From Erysipelotrichaceae bacterium OPF54 (GTDB lineage Bacteria; Bacillota_I; Bacilli_A; Erysipelotrichales; Erysipelotrichaceae), in contig BQKD01000001.1 of NCBI GenBank assembly GCA_022834735.1, positions 62,001-126,000 on the forward strand: a stretch of DNA of 64,000 nt, read 5' to 3'. The notes beneath the pieces were generated by a model. It did no database searches and was not told the DNA's origin. It saw nothing but the letters and a program-made list of their open reading frames with translations. Both the position numbers and the translations under genes were made by a program. Of the stretch, positions 41,869 through 50,112 are shown piece after piece; position 1 is the first letter of the stretch, and each line of letters opens with the position of its first letter.

Positions 41869-42522
41869 ATGAACAAACAGGAAACACTGGAGGCTTTGAA
41901 AGCTGAAAAACTCATCTTTATATTCAAGACGCAGCGCATTGACGATGACGACCTGCTCGAAGCGGTGCAGGCCGTCGTCAACGGCGGCGGAAAATTCATC
42001 GAGCTGACCTATGATCAGCCGAACGGACAGGCGTGCACTCATGCGCTCCGCCTTTTGAAGGAACACTTTGGAGATCAGATCATTCTGGGAACCGGAACGA
42101 TCCTCGATGAACAGGAATGCCAGAAAGCGATCGATGCCGGAAGCGAGTACATCGTAGCCCCGAACCTTTCAAAGGAAGTGGCTGAACTTTGCACCCGCCG
42201 CGAAATGATGTACATGCCAGGCGTTTTCACAGGAACCGAAGTCGTGAATGCGTGGAAATGGGGAGCGGATGTGCTCAAGCTGTTCCCGGGCTGCGAGATC
42301 ACTTTGGATTATGCTGAAACGCTGATGGGCGTCATCGACGTACTTCCATACTTTGCCGTATGCAAGATGGATGAGGAAATGTTCGAAAAATGCCTGAAGA
42401 TCGGCTATATCGGCGCAGGCATCAGCCGGGCCGTCAACAGCCGCGAACTGATCGCAAGCAGGAACTTTGCGGAAATCGAGCGCCGTGTCCGCCGGTTCGT
42501 ACATATCGCTTCCAGGACGTAG
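41869..42522 (+). CDS. KDPG/KHG aldolase-family protein
   Basis: Class I aldolase that would split 2-keto-3-deoxy-6-phosphogluconate or a related keto-acid to pyruvate and an aldehyde phosphate. The 217-aa protein has the general acid/base region FIELTYDQ, LGTGTILDEQECQKAIDAG, YIVAPN and the Schiff-base Lys in ADVLKLFPG. The usual TPTE is replaced by MPGVFTGTEVVNAW. It lies 11 bp after the EIIC gene. Overall length and motifs fit, but the exact substrate may differ from KDPG. Confidence 0.85.
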   Translation: MNKQETLEALKAEKLIFIFKTQRIDDDDLLEAVQAVVNGGGKFIELTYDQPNGQACTHALRLLKEHFGDQIILGTGTILDEQECQKAIDAGSEYIVAPNLSKEVAELCTRREMMYMPGVFTGTEVVNAWKWGADVLKLFPGCEITLDYAETLMGVIDVLPYFAVCKMDEEMFEKCLKIGYIGAGISRAVNSRELIASRNFAEIERRVRRFVHIASRT

Positions 42523-42526
42523 AACG

Positions 42527-43222
42527 ATGTTCGACACGTTGAAGCGCGATGTGTACGAGGCCTGCCTGCAGCTGCCCCGATCGGGACTGGCTATCCTGAC
42601 ATGGGGAAATGTTTCGCAGATCGATCGAAAAAACGAAGTCATCGCAATCAAGCCGAGCGGGGTCCCTTATGATAAGATGAAAGCGGAGGATATCGTGATC
42701 TGCGATCTGCAGGGACATGTGGTCGAAGGCACGCTCAGACCAAGCTCGGATCTGGACACGCATCTGGTACTGTACAAAGCGTGGCCTCAGATCAATGCCA
42801 TCGTGCATACCCATTCGCCATGGGCGACGATGCTGGCCCAGGCAGGCCAGGATCTCGAGGCGCTGGGCACCACCCATGCCGACACGTTTTTCGGCCCGGT
42901 CCCGTGTACAAGAGCTTTGACGCAGGAAGAGGTCGAAGGCGCATATGAAGCGCAGACAGGCCAGGTGATCGTTGAAACGTTTGCCAGGCGGCATATGGTT
43001 CCTGAACAGGTGCCGGCTGTCCTGGTGGCCGGACATGGTCCGTTTGCGTGGGGCGGCAGTCCTGGCCAGGCAGTCGAGAATGCGATGATCCTGGAACAAT
43101 GTGCATGGATGGCAGTCATCGATCATCTGATCGATCCGGCCATTCATCCTGTGCAGCCGTTTCTGCTGGACAGGCATTATTATAGAAAACACGGAAAAAA
43201 CGCGACATACGGTCAGCGTTGA
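42527..43222 (+). CDS. L-ribulose-5-phosphate 4-epimerase / class II aldolase (AraD/UlaF-like)
   Basis: Zn-dependent enzyme of the AraD-FucA superfamily. The 231-aa protein has LTWGNVSQID (phosphate loop), VIAIKPSGVPYDKM, the metal His pair in VHTHSPWAT, and the third His in VAGHGPFAWG. The HADTFFGPVPCTRAL segment resembles AraD/UlaF epimerases rather than fuculose aldolases. With the KDPG-type aldolase it probably processes the phosphorylated product of the PTS. ATG 42527 is 4 bp after the aldolase stop. Confidence 0.85.
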   Translation: MFDTLKRDVYEACLQLPRSGLAILTWGNVSQIDRKNEVIAIKPSGVPYDKMKAEDIVICDLQGHVVEGTLRPSSDLDTHLVLYKAWPQINAIVHTHSPWATMLAQAGQDLEALGTTHADTFFGPVPCTRALTQEEVEGAYEAQTGQVIVETFARRHMVPEQVPAVLVAGHGPFAWGGSPGQAVENAMILEQCAWMAVIDHLIDPAIHPVQPFLLDRHYYRKHGKNATYGQR

Positions 43223-43234
43223 AGAAAGGAGCTT

Positions 43235-45178
43235 ATGCAGATGCAAAAGGAAAACAGGAGTGCCATATCAAAGATCTTGACAAAATTGCTGGAAGGCGGT
43301 CCGATTCCTGTAAGCCAGCTGGCTGTGGATCTGCATATGAGCGAAAAGCAGGTCCGAAGCCGTCTGGAACAGGTCGAGGACCTGCTTTTCTATCACGAGT
43401 GGGGCCGGATCTGCAAGAAGCCGCGGATCGGGATCTGGCTGGAGGCCAGCGAGGCGCAGCAGGCACAGATCCGTGATTATATCGGAACATTTGAAGGGCA
43501 CGGTTTCGAGATCGACGATCGTCAAAGCTATATCATCTACCGGCTGTTCGAGCTCAACCGCCGGCAGGGCTTATCGGCCCGATCCCTGGCCGACAAGCTG
43601 TACGTGTCGACGCCGACGCTCAACAAGCTCATCCGCTCGGTCCAGGACTATTTTGATGCGTGGAACATTACGGTGCTCAACGACCGGCGCAGCGGCTATC
43701 TGCTGCAGTATGAGGAAAACGATTTCCGCAGCGCGCTCGCTTCGTTCTTTCTGGAAAATATCAAGGATGATGAGCGGGAGAAGGTCATGGAACGTTATTT
43801 TTACGGCATCGATCTGTCCGCTCTCAAGCGGATCATTGTCCGTCTTGAGCATGAATGGCATCTTCATTTTTCCAATCAGGTCTTTACGCAGATGCTTGTT
43901 TTTGTGGCACTGGCTATTTCGCGCAGCGATACGCCGGTCCATGTCCGGCAGGAGGATGTCAAGCTGCTCGAGCATTATAACGAGTATCTTTTTGCCAAGG
44001 CCATCTTTGACGAGATCGAACGGGTCGAAGACCGGACACTGTCCGAAGAGGATGTGTTTTATCTGACCATGCAGATGATCTGTGCCGGATTTGTGCGGAT
44101 CGGCGATCCGGCCCAACCGGTCCACAGCTATGACGAGAATCTGACCCGGTTCGTGGATGAGGTCATCGATTCGATGGGATCGATCCTGGATCACGATTTT
44201 TCGCATGATCAGCAGCTCAGGCAGAGCCTGATCCTTCATCTGCGTTCGGCCGTATTCCGGCTTCGTCACGGGCAGCCGCGTTCCAACGAGCTGCTCAGCT
44301 ATATCAAAAAGGAATTTGCGCAGGTGTATGCAGCAAGCTGGATGATCAGCATGCTGTTTGAAAAATATTTCGATCTGATGATCACGGATGATGAACTGGG
44401 CTATATCGTTCTGCTTCTTCAGACAGCGCTCGAACGCAAGGATGTCAAATACAAGGCGGTGCTGATCGCGGATTTTTCCAGAAGCTATGGCGAGCTGATC
44501 CGTCAGCGTATCCTGAGCTATGTCCCGGAAATCAAAGAAGTGCGTATCCTGAGCCGTTTCGAAAAGGACAATCCGCATTATCAGCAGGCGGATGTGATCC
44601 TTTCGAGGACCTCGGTGCATGACAGGCGCAATATCGTGGTCGAGAATCTGCTGACCGAAGAAGGGGTGCTGAAGCTGCGCCAGAAAATGCAGGATATGCC
44701 TCATCCGATCAGCCGGTCTTCTACGATCTTTTCTCTGGACTGCTCGGCCCTTTTTTCGCCCGATCTGATGCTTCTTCGTGCACGATATGCCAGCAAAGAA
44801 GAGCTGATCTGCGATGTGGCCCGGCTTCTGAAGAAAAAGGGATTCTGTTCGGAAGGATTGTGCCATTCGGCACTGGAGCGCGAAAAGAAGATGTCGACTT
44901 CGATCGGAAACGGAATCGCGTTTCCGCACGGCGATCCCGAGTTTGTCAACGAGTCGCGGGTCGTGCTTGTCACCTTGGAGCGTCCGATGCTCTGGGACGA
45001 CCACGAAAAGGTCGATCTGATCTTCTTTGCGGCTTTCAATATGAATGTGCAGGATGAGCGGCGTCGTGTCGAGACATTCTACCGGGAACTGATTCCATGT
45101 ATCAGCGATCTGCAGACGATGAACACCATCCGGCAGGCTGAGGACAGCGTACGTCTGTACCAGGCACTTTTCCAGTGA
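43235..45178 (+). CDS. PRD-containing PTS transcriptional regulator (MtlR/LicR type)
   Basis: The 647-aa regulator has two N-terminal HTH segments (about 10-60 and 95-150: SARSLADKLYVSTPTLNKLI), PRD1 and PRD2 (about 175-400), an EIIB-like domain (VLIADFSRSYGELIRQRI) and a C-terminal EIIA domain with phospho-His in GIAFPHGD. The EIIB-like domain lacks the usual phosphocysteine. It likely activates the upstream PTS operon when dephosphorylated by sugar uptake. It is last in the operon, with a terminator right after. Confidence 0.92.
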   Translation: MQMQKENRSAISKILTKLLEGGPIPVSQLAVDLHMSEKQVRSRLEQVEDLLFYHEWGRICKKPRIGIWLEASEAQQAQIRDYIGTFEGHGFEIDDRQSYIIYRLFELNRRQGLSARSLADKLYVSTPTLNKLIRSVQDYFDAWNITVLNDRRSGYLLQYEENDFRSALASFFLENIKDDEREKVMERYFYGIDLSALKRIIVRLEHEWHLHFSNQVFTQMLVFVALAISRSDTPVHVRQEDVKLLEHYNEYLFAKAIFDEIERVEDRTLSEEDVFYLTMQMICAGFVRIGDPAQPVHSYDENLTRFVDEVIDSMGSILDHDFSHDQQLRQSLILHLRSAVFRLRHGQPRSNELLSYIKKEFAQVYAASWMISMLFEKYFDLMITDDELGYIVLLLQTALERKDVKYKAVLIADFSRSYGELIRQRILSYVPEIKEVRILSRFEKDNPHYQQADVILSRTSVHDRRNIVVENLLTEEGVLKLRQKMQDMPHPISRSSTIFSLDCSALFSPDLMLLRARYASKEELICDVARLLKKKGFCSEGLCHSALEREKKMSTSIGNGIAFPHGDPEFVNESRVVLVTLERPMLWDDHEKVDLIFFAAFNMNVQDERRRVETFYRELIPCISDLQTMNTIRQAEDSVRLYQALFQ

Positions 45179-45208
45179 GGATACCAGATTTGAACGGTAT
45201 CCTTTTTT
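45179..45208 (+). terminator. Terminator of the PTS operon
   Basis: GGATACC/GGTATCC stem, 10-nt loop, six T. Confidence 0.8.
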
Positions 45209-45267
45209 GGCGCACAGTACTCCGAGGAATGTTATAATTAAAAAAACATATTAAAGGAGCGAAACCA

Positions 45268-46353
45268 ATGGAAGCAATCGAAACGATCGAAGAGAAAGAA
45301 AAGGAACCGAGATTCATTACGGCCGGGGAGATCATGCTGCGGCTTACGCCACCCAATTACGAAAAGATCCGGATGGCGAACAGTTTCGAAGCAAATTACG
45401 GGGGCGCGGAAGCCAATATCGCGCTGGCACTGGCCAATCTGGGCATAGACAGTACGTTCTTTACGGTCGTGCCGAACAACTCGCTTGGCAAAAGCGCGAT
45501 CCGTCAGCTGCGAAGCAATGATGTCCATTGTTCGCCGGTCATTTTGTCCACGCCGGAGCAGACGCCGACCCATCGTTTAGGCACGTATTATCTGGAAACC
45601 GGTTTCGGGATCCGTTCGAGCAAGGTTACATACGACCGCAAGCACAGCGCGATCACAGAATACGATTTCGACACTGTGGATCTGGACAAGCTGCTTGACG
45701 GTTTTACGTGGCTTCATCTGAGCGGCATCACGCCGGCTTTGGGAAAGAATTGTAAAAAGCTCATCAAAAATATGCTTGTCACGGCCAGGAAAAAAGGATT
45801 GACGGTCAGCTTTGACGGCAATTTCCGCAGCACGCTGTGGAGCTGGGAAGAGGCGCGGGATTTCTGCACGATGTGCCTGCCGTATGTGGATGTCCTGTTC
45901 GGCATCGAGCCGTATCATTTATGGAAAGATGACAATGACCATGCCCAAGGCGACTGGAAGGACGATATTCCGTTCCATCCGGATTACGATCAGCAGGACT
46001 TCATTTTTCAGAAGTTCGTGGAAAAGTATCCGAACCTCAAATGTATTGCGCGCCATGTCCGGTATGCCAACAGCGGGTCGGAAAACTCGCTGAAAGCGTA
46101 TATGTGGTATAAGGGCCATACGTTCGAAAGCAAGCTGTTCACCTTTACGATCCTGGACCGGGTCGGCGGAGGGGACGCGTTTGCCAGCGGCCTCATTTAC
46201 GCGATGATGAAAAACTACAAGCCGTACGATATCGTGAATTTCGCGGTGGCCAGCAGTGCGATCAAGCATACGATCCACGGGGATGCCAATATCGAGGACG
46301 ACGCCCGGGCGATCCTTGATCTGATGAACATGAATTATGATATCAAGCGATAG
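45268..46353 (+). CDS. kdgK: PfkB-family sugar kinase, likely 2-dehydro-3-deoxygluconate kinase
   Basis: The 361-aa ribokinase-fold protein has AGEIMLRLTPPNYEKI and NYGGAEANIALALANLG, as in KdgK, and the anion-hole motif DRVGGGDAFASGLIYA. It would phosphorylate KDG to KDPG, feeding the KDPG-type aldolase at 41869. The N-terminus has about 15 extra charged residues. It is separated from the PTS operon by a terminator, so it has its own promoter. AAAGGAG lies upstream. Confidence 0.85.
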   Translation: MEAIETIEEKEKEPRFITAGEIMLRLTPPNYEKIRMANSFEANYGGAEANIALALANLGIDSTFFTVVPNNSLGKSAIRQLRSNDVHCSPVILSTPEQTPTHRLGTYYLETGFGIRSSKVTYDRKHSAITEYDFDTVDLDKLLDGFTWLHLSGITPALGKNCKKLIKNMLVTARKKGLTVSFDGNFRSTLWSWEEARDFCTMCLPYVDVLFGIEPYHLWKDDNDHAQGDWKDDIPFHPDYDQQDFIFQKFVEKYPNLKCIARHVRYANSGSENSLKAYMWYKGHTFESKLFTFTILDRVGGGDAFASGLIYAMMKNYKPYDIVNFAVASSAIKHTIHGDANIEDDARAILDLMNMNYDIKR

Positions 46354-46376
46354 CTGTCTGCGGACAGCTATTTTTG
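46351..46376. terminator. Shared terminator overlapping two stop codons
   Basis: TAGCTGTC (46351-46358) pairs with GACAGCTA (46363-46370), then TTTTT. The stem begins at the kdgK stop and contains the stop of the convergent TetR gene (46368-46370). Confidence 0.8.
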
Positions 46377-46895
46377 CGTGATCCGTCCGAGATACTCGCT
46401 TCGAATGATTTTTTCCATTTCTTCGGGCGTTTCCTGGCAGCCCCGGGCCAGCCATAGTTTGATGATCGCATTCAGACCGCTCCTGAAAAACTCGATATGA
46501 TATTCAATGTGTCTGTTGTCGAAATGCAGCTCGGCCTGATTGGTATCGTAGTGTTTAAGCTGGAAACATGCATCGTAGCCGAGCTTGAAATAGGTTCGAT
46601 AGAGCAGCTGATTGTCCTTGATGTGCCGGAACAGGCGCAGGTAGTCGTTGCTGTTGAATTTGCAGGTCCGTTCGGTTTCGTAAAGACGGCTCACCTCGTT
46701 TTCGAGAAAGATCCTCACTTTCTCGGCCAGATCATAGATGTCTTCAAAATTGGCATAAAACGTGCTGCGGTTCAGACGACATCGTTTGCATATATCGGAA
46801 ACTGTGATTTCATGCAGTTCCCGGGTCTGGAGTAGTTCCAGAAAAGTCCTTTCTATCCGTTCGACCGACTCGCGCCGGCGCCGGTTGTTTTTCCT
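46368..46895 (-). pseudogene. TetR-family regulator without a standard start codon
   Basis: In one frame it encodes a full TetR: HTH RRRRESVERIERTFLELLQ, ITVSDICKRCRLNRSTFYANF, then a ligand domain to the end. There is no ATG, GTG or TTG in frame before the HTH. An in-frame stop lies upstream near 46915. A GAGGA site is followed after 5 bp by AGGAAAAAC at 46895, exactly where ATGAAAAAC would fit, so an ATG-to-AGG change (or a sequencing error) is likely. A CTG start at about 46904 is the alternative. If translated, it is about 175 aa and would bind the 26-bp palindrome at 46924. Confidence 0.7.
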
Positions 46896-46923
46896 GTTTG
46901 TCCTCAGTATACTTTTTTTTTAT

Positions 46924-46949
46924 ATTAAAACAACAATTGTCGTTTTAAT
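46924..46949. promoter_or_regulatory. 26-bp palindromic TetR operator
   Basis: ATTAAAACAACAA and TTGTCGTTTTAAT form an inverted repeat with 12 of 13 pairs matching. It lies between the TetR gene and the divergent small genes, about 30 bp from each coding start. This is a classic position for joint repression. Confidence 0.8.
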
Positions 46950-46968
46950 GTCTGGAGGAGGAATTTTG

Positions 46969-47049
46969 ATGAAGAAGAGCAGTGTTGTGGCGATGATGCT
47001 TGGCACAGTAAGCGGATTGTGGTTTGCTCTTGGAATGCGCATGGCATGA
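46969..47049 (+). CDS. Small hydrophobic peptide, 26 aa
   Basis: MKKSSVVAMM then a hydrophobic stretch to GMRMA: a short membrane-type peptide. It has an excellent site (GGAGGAGG) and its stop overlaps the start of the next tiny gene (ATGA). It is directly under the TetR operator. Function unknown. Confidence 0.65.
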   Translation: MKKSSVVAMMLGTVSGLWFALGMRMA

Positions 47050-47138
47050 ACGTACTGACCGGAACAGCCGTCTGCCTGTTCGTGTTTTTCTTAGGCGTGC
47101 GGTTCATGATCCAGGCCAGAACCTCAAATATACAGTAA
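47046..47138 (+). CDS. Small membrane peptide, 30 aa
   Basis: It starts MNVLTGTAVCLFVFFLGVRF, a single membrane helix, and ends with a polar tail ARTSNIQ. Translational coupling with the preceding 26-aa gene (4-bp overlap) supports expression. Function unknown. Confidence 0.6.
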   Translation: MNVLTGTAVCLFVFFLGVRFMIQARTSNIQ

Positions 47139-47155
47139 AAGAAAGGAAAAACGCT

Positions 47156-47401
47156 ATGGCAAAATCAAAATTAGTAAAGGCAAATGAAAAAATAGCCCGG
47201 AAAGTTGTCGGGACATTCGAAAAAATAGAAGATACGGTTGTAGGAGGCTATACCAAGATCGAGGAGACGGTAGTCGATGGCTACACCAGAATAGAGGATG
47301 CGTTTGTTGACCGCTATCGTACCAAAGACGGAGAGTCCGTAGAAGAAGCGAAAAAAAGACTCGATAAAAAAGCGAAAGAGCGAAACGAAGAAGAACTATG
47401 A
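47156..47401 (+). CDS. Small charged repeat protein, 81 aa
   Basis: The protein contains three near-repeats of 11 residues (FEKIEDTVVGG, YTKIEETVVDG, YTRIEDAFVDR), likely an amphipathic helix, then a charged tail KRLDKKAKERNEEEL. Proteins of this type (KKIEDGVVGGYKKIE pattern) are common in Firmicutes beside TetR genes; no function is known to me. GAAAGG precedes ATG 47156. It is the third gene of the TetR-controlled unit. Confidence 0.75.
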   Translation: MAKSKLVKANEKIARKVVGTFEKIEDTVVGGYTKIEETVVDGYTRIEDAFVDRYRTKDGESVEEAKKRLDKKAKERNEEEL

Positions 47402-47409
47402 TAGAAATG

Positions 47410-47437
47410 ATAGCTGTCTGATAACAGCTATTTTTTA
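47410..47437 (+). terminator. Terminator of the small-protein unit
   Basis: ATAGCTGT/ACAGCTAT stem then TTTTTT. The arm sequence repeats that of the terminator at 46351, so the unit is bracketed by similar hairpins. Confidence 0.75.
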
Positions 47438-47460
47438 TTATAGAAATAATTTATATTAAA

Positions 47461-47620
47461 AACCAAGGAAATTAAATAATTTCCTTGGTTCAGGTACTTA
47501 TAAAAAAATTATGGATAAAATCAAAAAGCCCAGATCGGTCAACCTGAACTTTGCTTCGGCATCTAAGCCGGAAAAATAAGAGAAAATGAGCGGTATGCAG
47601 GAAGCGCTGCCTTCCTGCAT
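47461..47620. repeat. Gene-free stretch with two perfect hairpins
   Basis: In 47438-47808 I find no convincing gene. It contains AACCAAGGAAATT/AATTTCCTTGGTT (13-bp perfect stem, 47461-47490; T5 follows on the minus strand) and ATGCAGGAA/TTCCTGCAT (47595-47620, followed by CTTTATT). They look like terminators or a small RNA. Confidence 0.5.
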
Positions 47621-47808
47621 CTTTATTGTAGAAGATCGGCTCGTTTTTTCGATCTAAAAACCTGGCATAAATAGTGACAGAAAAATGAGATGTTTGAGCG
47701 GTTCCGGCTGAAAAAAACATTTCAATCCCTTTTCAAAAGCTTTTCTGTCATCCCGCAAATGCGTATATTTAAAATGGATAGAAGAAAGAACAGGAAAGGA
47801 AGAAGACT

Positions 47809-48615
47809 ATGATCAAATTATTCGCGTCCGATCTGGACGGCACTTTACTGAACAGAGAACATGATATCGACGATACGATCCGGCAGACGATCCGGAAAGT
47901 CGAACAGGCAGGAGGGCTCGTGGCCATCGCGACCGGACGCAGCCCGCTCATGTGCGACATGCTAAAAGATGAGAACCTGTATATGTGTTCCAATAACGGC
48001 GCCCTCATCCTCGACGACCACGGAATGATCCTCGACAAGACCCTGATCGATAAAACAGTGCTCCGGGCGATTCTGGAACAGTTCAGGGACGAACCGCTTC
48101 AATACGTAGGAACCGATGCCATTTACCACACCGTACCTTATTTTGCGATACGGCCTCCGAAAGGAAGCGAGTCGAAAGGGAAAATGCCGGACTGGGACCA
48201 TTTCCGTAAATTTGACTGCTCCATCGAAGATATTCTTTCCAGAGATATCGTAAAGATCAATATCCACAAGGAAAGCGATGCGCCCTACCCGAAAGTCGAA
48301 CAGCTGCTCGCCGCCTGTCCGGACCGGCTGATCAACGCAGCAACTACTCCTTCGATCTATGAAATCACGGATGCGTCCGTCAACAAGGCTGCTGGTGTAA
48401 AAAAGCTTGGACAGATCCTGCATATCAGCGAAAAGGAAACGGCCGTTTACGGGGATGCTGGCAACGATCTGGCCATGCTCCAGGCGTTTGAGCACTCGTA
48501 TTGCCCGAGCACCGGACTGCCATGTGCCAAAGAGGCAGCAGGCCATATCATCGGTCCGTACGATGACTACGCGGTCGTGAAGCATATGCTCGAGACGATC
48601 CGGAACCAAAAATAA
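47809..48615 (+). CDS. HAD-superfamily phosphatase (Cof type)
   Basis: The 268-aa protein has motif I DLDGTLL, motif II-type ATGR, the C2 cap region, and motif IV YGDAGNDLAML. Cof-type HADs dephosphorylate sugar phosphates or cofactors. It lies just upstream of the second carbohydrate cluster. AAAGGAAG lies upstream of the ATG. Substrate unknown. Confidence 0.9.
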   Translation: MIKLFASDLDGTLLNREHDIDDTIRQTIRKVEQAGGLVAIATGRSPLMCDMLKDENLYMCSNNGALILDDHGMILDKTLIDKTVLRAILEQFRDEPLQYVGTDAIYHTVPYFAIRPPKGSESKGKMPDWDHFRKFDCSIEDILSRDIVKINIHKESDAPYPKVEQLLAACPDRLINAATTPSIYEITDASVNKAAGVKKLGQILHISEKETAVYGDAGNDLAMLQAFEHSYCPSTGLPCAKEAAGHIIGPYDDYAVVKHMLETIRNQK

Positions 48616-48639
48616 TCTGTCATAATTAATGCCCGAATA

Positions 48640-48677
48640 TTGTATGGAACAGAAAAATAGATTTTTGTACCATACAA
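48640..48677. promoter_or_regulatory. Inverted repeat ahead of the 48.7-kb operon
   Basis: TTGTATGG (48640-48647) and CCATACAA (48670-48677) form a perfect inverted repeat with a 22-nt spacer, just upstream of the gene at 48704. Possible operator pair or RNA hairpin. Confidence 0.45.
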
Positions 48678-48703
48678 GTGAATAAGAAACGGGAGGAAGA
48701 TAT

Positions 48704-49636
48704 ATGACAGCAACACGACTGATCAGTACGGCAGGGGACGAGATCGGCACCATGTCCGCAATGGATCTGAAGGAATCGATCCGTAAATCGGAAGGCCGGG
48801 TGGTCATGGGACAGCATCTGCTTTTTGCCGGACCAGGCCTTGTACGCGGCGTAACGAACAGCGAGCTGATGTTTGCGTTCGGTGCCGATATGGTCATGCT
48901 CAACACGATCGATCTGGACGATATGGCCAATAATCCCGGCCTGCAGGGACTTTCGATCGAAGAGCTCAAGAAAAAATGCCGCCGGCCGATCGGCGTGTAT
49001 CTGGGGTGTCCGAAAGCCGGGCTGAAAGATGACGGAAAAAAGGAACTGTACCGCCTGAATGGAATGATCGCCACAGACGAGCATGTCCAGAAATGTATCG
49101 ATCTGAAAGCGGATTTCATCGTTTTAGGCGGAAATCCGGGCAGCGGCACATCGATCCGGGACATCGTGGCCGTCACCAAACGGATCAAGAAGAAATTCGG
49201 CGATCAGGTCTTTCTTTTTGCCGGAAAATGGGAAGACGGGATCCATGAGAAAGTGCTGGGCGACCCGCTTGCCGGCTATGACGCAAAAGAGATGATCAAA
49301 GAGCTCATTGACGCAGGAGCGGACTGCATCGATCTGCCCGCCCCCGGATCAAGACACGGGATCAGTACGGAAAGGATCCGGGAACTGGTCGAGTTCGTGC
49401 ACAGCTGCAAGCCCGGAACGCTGGCCATGACCTTTCTGAACAGTTCGGTCGAAGGGGCGGATCTGGATACGATCCGGCTCATCGCTCTGAAAATGAAAGA
49501 GACCGGAGCGGATGTGCATGCGATCGGCGACGGCGGTTTCGGAGGCTGTTCCTCGCCCGAAAACGTGCACCAGCTTTCCGTTTCGCTCAAAGGAAAACCG
49601 TATACATATTTCCGGATGGCGAGTGTGAACAGATAG
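48704..49636 (+). CDS. TIM-barrel-like protein of unknown function (DUF7916-like)
   Basis: I do not recognise its reaction. The 310-aa protein has repeated alpha/beta patterns: GADMVMLNTIDLDDM, CRRPIGVYLGCPKAGL, ADFIVLGGNPGSGTSI, AGADCIDLPAPGSRHG and a glycine-rich end DGGFGGCSSPENVHQLS, which suggest a TIM barrel with phosphate-binding loops. I believe this matches a family now called DUF7916, seen beside PTS and pentose genes, but could not check. It is 11 bp from rpiB, so a role in the same sugar pathway is likely. Confidence 0.65.
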   Translation: MTATRLISTAGDEIGTMSAMDLKESIRKSEGRVVMGQHLLFAGPGLVRGVTNSELMFAFGADMVMLNTIDLDDMANNPGLQGLSIEELKKKCRRPIGVYLGCPKAGLKDDGKKELYRLNGMIATDEHVQKCIDLKADFIVLGGNPGSGTSIRDIVAVTKRIKKKFGDQVFLFAGKWEDGIHEKVLGDPLAGYDAKEMIKELIDAGADCIDLPAPGSRHGISTERIRELVEFVHSCKPGTLAMTFLNSSVEGADLDTIRLIALKMKETGADVHAIGDGGFGGCSSPENVHQLSVSLKGKPYTYFRMASVNR

Positions 49637-49647
49637 GAGCGAGGCAT

Positions 49648-50112
49648 ATGAAAATAGGAATCGGAAATGACCATGTAGCTGTAGACTACAAAAATCAGAT
49701 CAGACAGTATATCGAGGAAAAATACGGGTACGAGGTGATCAACTTCGGTACCGACAGCACGGAACGTTTCAATTATCCTGTGGCTGGCGAAGCGGTGGCC
49801 AACGCCGTTGTCAAGAAAGAGGTGGACAAAGGCATCGTGATCTGCGGTACGGGTGTCGGCATTTCGCTGGCAGCCAATAAAGTGAACGGGATCCGGTGCG
49901 TGACATGCTCGGAACCATATTCGGCAAAGCTGTCCAGAGAGCACAATGACACGAATATGCTCGCGTTCGGGGCGCGGGTGGTCGGGATCGAGCTGGCCAA
50001 GATGATCGTGGATGCGTGGCTCGAGGGCCAGTACGAGGGCGGACGCCATCAGGTGCGGATCGATATGCTCAAAGAAATCGAAGAACGGCAGAAAGAAGGC
50101 GGAACAAAATGA
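49648..50112 (+). CDS. rpiB: RpiB/LacAB-family sugar-phosphate isomerase
   Basis: Isomerises ribose-5-P/ribulose-5-P or, in relatives, allose-6-P or galactose-6-P. The 154-aa protein has GIGNDHVAVDYKNQI, VICGTGVGISLAANKVNGIR and REHNDTNMLAFGARVVG, the family core. The family active-site Cys is visible in VICGTG. Its end overlaps the next gene (ATGA). Confidence 0.88.
   Translation: MKIGIGNDHVAVDYKNQIRQYIEEKYGYEVINFGTDSTERFNYPVAGEAVANAVVKKEVDKGIVICGTGVGISLAANKVNGIRCVTCSEPYSAKLSREHNDTNMLAFGARVVGIELAKMIVDAWLEGQYEGGRHQVRIDMLKEIEERQKEGGTK

Noticed and set aside
47490..47720. 76-aa open frame on the minus strand
   Set aside because: It crosses the hairpins, has no ribosome site and looks like chance.
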